Source: Thalassovita litoralis (lineage in GTDB: Bacteria > Pseudomonadota > Alphaproteobacteria > Rhodobacterales > Rhodobacteraceae). From it: 64,000 nt of DNA. The translations under genes were made by a program, and so were the position numbers. Below, in pieces: positions 61,770 to 64,000 of the stretch (positions within the stretch are counted from its first letter, which is position 1; each line of letters begins with the position of its first letter). The notes under the pieces were generated by a model. It saw only the letters and a list, made by a program, of their open reading frames with translations. It made no database searches and was not told the origin of the DNA. The stretch covers positions 62,001-126,000 of the forward strand of contig NZ_FXTO01000006.1 in the NCBI RefSeq assembly GCF_900182725.1, read 5' to 3'.

Positions 61770-62804
61770 TTACAGGCTGACTTCGGGCCGGAAACCGGGG
61801 GGGATGGTATCGTGGCCCGTCAGGATCAGGTCGGCCATGACCTCGCCAACTTTCGGTGCCATGCCGAAGCCGATTTTGAAACCGCCGTTGGCGATGAATT
61901 CGCCGGGGCGCAGGGGATGTTCCCCCAGAACCGGGGCGCGGGATCGGGCGCGGGGGCGAACACCGGCCCAGCGTTCCAATACCGGGGCATCGCGCAGGGC
62001 AGGGATGGCGGCGCGGGCGCGGTCCAGTACGGCGTCCAGTTGGCTGTCAGTCGTGGTGGGGCTGCTATAGTCGCGTTCGCTGGTCGATCCGATGGCAACA
62101 GTCCCGTCCGCGTGGGGGACGGCATGAACGCTGTCCGCAAAAAGCTGGGGGCAATCGCGGCGATCCAGTTGCAGCAGCGCCGCTTGCCCCTTGACCCCAT
62201 TACCGAAGCTGCGGCGATGGTGGGCGGAAATTTCCTGTAGCCCTGCAACGCCGGTGGCATGCAGGATGCGGCCTTCGGGGTCGCCTTCGGTGATGATTTG
62301 CCCGCCCTTGGCCCGAATGGCGGCAATCAGCGCGGCACAGGCCATGCGCGGGTGAATGCGGGCGGTCAGGCTGTCGCGGATCAGCCAACCGGTGTGGCTG
62401 TCTGGGGTCCAGTCGCCAGCAGCATCGGCCCGGATCACCTGCCAATCGGCCAGCCCTTGCCACAGTTGGGCAGCCCCGCTGGCGCGGTTTTGGGCCAGTG
62501 TCAGGGCATGATCGTCCGCTATGGGTTGCAGGCGGCCCAGCCGGGCATAGCCGCTGTCCTTGCCGCCTGTTTTTGCGATTTCGGCCCAGTAGGGTTCCGC
62601 CATGATCAGGCTTTCAAACTGGAACTGCTTCTTGTCGTTCCAGTTTTCCGGCACATGGGGTGCCAATGCGCCGACCAGCCCGCCGCTGCTGCCTGCGCCG
62701 GGTCCGAATGGATCAATCACCTGAACCGATGCGCCGCGTTTGGCGCAGCTCCATGCTACGGACAGACCAAAAGCGCCCGCCCCATATACCGTTACATCCA
62801 CCAT
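61770..62804 (-). CDS. FAD-dependent oxidoreductase of the DAO family, MnmC2-like
   Basis: A 344-residue flavoprotein. The N-terminal dinucleotide fold VYGAGAFGLSVAWSCAKRG is followed by DAO-family segments: GSSGGLVGALAPHVPENW, ARLGRLQPI, RIHPRMACAAL, and the C-terminal RARSRAPVLGE, FIANGGFKIGFGMAPKVGE. Its neighbour is the methyltransferase MnmD, the other half of E. coli MnmC, so this is probably the oxidoreductase that removes carboxymethyl groups from the tRNA wobble uridine. A D-amino acid oxidase role is the alternative. The start at 62804 follows GGGGGAA. Confidence 0.8.
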   Translation of the reverse strand: MVDVTVYGAGAFGLSVAWSCAKRGASVQVIDPFGPGAGSSGGLVGALAPHVPENWNDKKQFQFESLIMAEPYWAEIAKTGGKDSGYARLGRLQPIADDHALTLAQNRASGAAQLWQGLADWQVIRADAAGDWTPDSHTGWLIRDSLTARIHPRMACAALIAAIRAKGGQIITEGDPEGRILHATGVAGLQEISAHHRRSFGNGVKGQAALLQLDRRDCPQLFADSVHAVPHADGTVAIGSTSERDYSSPTTTDSQLDAVLDRARAAIPALRDAPVLERWAGVRPRARSRAPVLGEHPLRPGEFIANGGFKIGFGMAPKVGEVMADLILTGHDTIPPGFRPEVSL

Positions 62805-62868
62805 TGCCATTTCCCCCGTGCCTCTGCATTGTCGGCGCGTTTTCACAGGCTTTCTAAGGGATCAGCGG

Positions 62869-63537
62869 ATGCAAGACCAGCGCGCCGAACTGGAGTGGCG
62901 GGACGGGGAAATTCCGGTGTCTACCCGGTTTGACGATCCTTATTTCAGTCTGGATAACGGGCTGGCGGAAACGGCCTATGTGTTTTTGGATGGCAACGGG
63001 TTGCCGGATCGGTTTCGGGATGGGTTTCAGATTGCCGAGCTGGGCTTTGGCACCGGGCTGAACCTGTTGGCGGTGGTAAAGCTGTGGCGCGACAGCGGGC
63101 AATCCGGGGTCTTGCACTTCACCACATTCGAGGCCTTTCCGATGAGCGGCCCGGAAATGATCCGGGCGCAACAGGCGTTTCCCGCACTGGCCGAATTGGC
63201 ACAGGAATTTGCCCCGCATTGGCCAGCAACACGGCTGTCCCTGCCGGGATTGGAATTTCACATGATCCGGGGCGATGCCCGCGATAGCCTGCCGCGTTGG
63301 GATGGGATGGCCGATGCATGGTTTCTGGATGGGTTTTCCCCGGCAAAGAACCCCGAATTGTGGGAAGCTGCGTTGATGCAGCAGGTGGCCGACCATACCG
63401 CAGCAGAGGGCACAGCGGCCACCTATACAGCGGCGGGATTTGTCCGTCGCGGGCTGGAAGATGCCGGTTTTAGCGTGGCGCGCCGCGCTGGTTTTGGACG
63501 AAAACGCCATATGACGGTTGCGCGAAAGGGCCGCTGA
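62869..63537 (+). CDS. mnmD: tRNA wobble-uridine methyltransferase MnmD
   Basis: A 222-residue SAM-dependent methyltransferase for the final step of mnm5s2U34 synthesis. SAM motif LGFGTGLNLLAV is near residue 60. FTTFEAFPMS and the catalytic region WFLDGFSPAKNPELW (about 150) are MnmC/MnmD hallmarks, ending FGRKRHM. It corresponds to the N-terminal half of MnmC. It is divergent from the FAD protein by 64 bases and immediately upstream of a DMT transporter gene. Confidence 0.93.
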   Translation: MQDQRAELEWRDGEIPVSTRFDDPYFSLDNGLAETAYVFLDGNGLPDRFRDGFQIAELGFGTGLNLLAVVKLWRDSGQSGVLHFTTFEAFPMSGPEMIRAQQAFPALAELAQEFAPHWPATRLSLPGLEFHMIRGDARDSLPRWDGMADAWFLDGFSPAKNPELWEAALMQQVADHTAAEGTAATYTAAGFVRRGLEDAGFSVARRAGFGRKRHMTVARKGR

Positions 63538-64000
63538 ATGGATCAAAATAACACGCGGCTTGGCATTTGGCTGATGGTCGCCACGACTTTTGTCTTTGCG
63601 ATGCAGGACGGCATTTCACGCCATTTGGCCGGGGAATATAACGTGCTGATGGTGGTGATGATCCGCTATTGGTTCTTTGCGGCCTTTGTTGTTGCGGTTG
63701 GCGCACGCAAGGCGGGGGGATTGCGCAACGCTGCGGCGACCAGCCAGCCTTTGATACAGGCGTTTCGCGCGGTACTGTTGGTCGCGGAAATTTGCGTGGC
63801 GATCTGGGGCTTTACCGTGTTGGGGCTGGTGGAAAGCCACGCGGTTTTTGCCTGTTACCCGCTGTTGATTGCAGCCCTGTCCGGCCCGGTTCTGGGGGAA
63901 AAGGTGGGCTGGCGGCGCTGGATGGCGATCGGCGTGGGCTTTGTTGGTATTCTGATCATTCTGGAACCCGGTTTCGGTGTGTTCCAACCCGGCGCGGTGA
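63538..64000 (+). CDS. DMT (EamA) family transporter, 3' truncated by the window
   Basis: The first 154 residues of a drug/metabolite-type membrane protein, open to the window end. It begins MDQNNTRLGIWLMVATTFVFAMQDGISRHL and shows four hydrophobic segments, with the EamA pattern LGLVESHAVFACYPLLIAALSGPVLGEKVGWRRW. Its ATG directly follows the mnmD stop, so translation is coupled. The substrate is unknown. Confidence 0.85.
   Translation, partial: MDQNNTRLGIWLMVATTFVFAMQDGISRHLAGEYNVLMVVMIRYWFFAAFVVAVGARKAGGLRNAAATSQPLIQAFRAVLLVAEICVAIWGFTVLGLVESHAVFACYPLLIAALSGPVLGEKVGWRRWMAIGVGFVGILIILEPGFGVFQPGAV

Overview
The window is ordinary chromosome of an alphaproteobacterium, almost certainly a member of the Rhodobacteraceae (Roseobacter group). 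The evidence is GC-rich third positions, many 4-bp ATGA start/stop overlaps, and family-typical neighbourhoods: rbfA-DUF2233-truB, rsmB-heparinase-purH, lspA-DUF3035 lipoprotein-two M16 proteases, and mnmD divergent from an MnmC2-like oxidoreductase. I see no phage, transposase, CRISPR array, tRNA or rRNA. About 58 protein genes cover nearly all of the sequence.

Layout. 1-2.7 kb: the end of a LivF-LivH-LivM type ABC importer. 2.8-10.5 kb: an MFS transporter, asd, a beta-carbonic anhydrase, a small Hpt-like protein, an M17 aminopeptidase-C40 peptidase-ureohydrolase operon, and a 3-hydroxyacyl-CoA dehydrogenase-like protein. 10.9-22.6 kb: a complete nitrate assimilation cluster, nasT-nasS-(leader)-nrtA-nrtB-nrtCD-nirB-nirD-nasA. 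It contains the antitermination regulator and nitrate sensor, a nitrate ABC importer with two ATPase domains on one polypeptide, a Rieske-type plus siroheme nitrite reductase, and a molybdenum nitrate reductase. Between nasS and nrtA lie two small hairpins with AATG-starting loops followed by an intrinsic terminator, the arrangement expected of an ANTAR (NasT) target.

22.7-31 kb: RNA and translation genes on the minus strand (pnp, rpsO, truB, rbfA). Two very acidic proteins of surface type are interleaved here: an unrecognised 301-residue protein inserted between rpsO and pnp, and an RTX repeat protein. 30.9-42.5 kb: dapB, an sdhAF4-like gene, rsmB, a heparinase II/III-like protein, purH, lspA, a lipoprotein, two M16 proteases, a THUMP-domain RNA methyltransferase and a VOC protein.

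42.5-55.3 kb, mostly minus strand, holds three catabolic groups. First come deoC with a double-domain aldehyde dehydrogenase. Next is a sulfur group: DUF2892, a TIGR01244-sulfide:quinone reductase-like fusion, a SulP permease, and a shortened DgoK-like protein. Last is urate/allantoin breakdown: a PuuE-UraD fusion, ureidoglycine aminohydrolase, ureidoglycolate lyase and an NCS2 permease, with uraH divergent. The divergent urate promoter region carries a perfect 19-bp palindrome. 55.4-64 kb: smpB, a sulfurtransferase, an aromatic aminotransferase, a cold-shock gene, dapA, a soluble lytic transglycosylase, the two halves of an MnmC-like tRNA modification pair, and the start of a DMT transporter.

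The most unusual signals are non-coding. A dispersed intergenic motif (GAGTATTT followed by AAGATGAAA or ATCAGAAAGAA) occurs five times. Other signals are the ANTAR leader, paired repeats upstream of the acidic gene, and perfect inverted repeats at several promoters and start codons. I found no clearly new multi-gene system. Functions are inferred from protein family features read by eye; no database search was possible.
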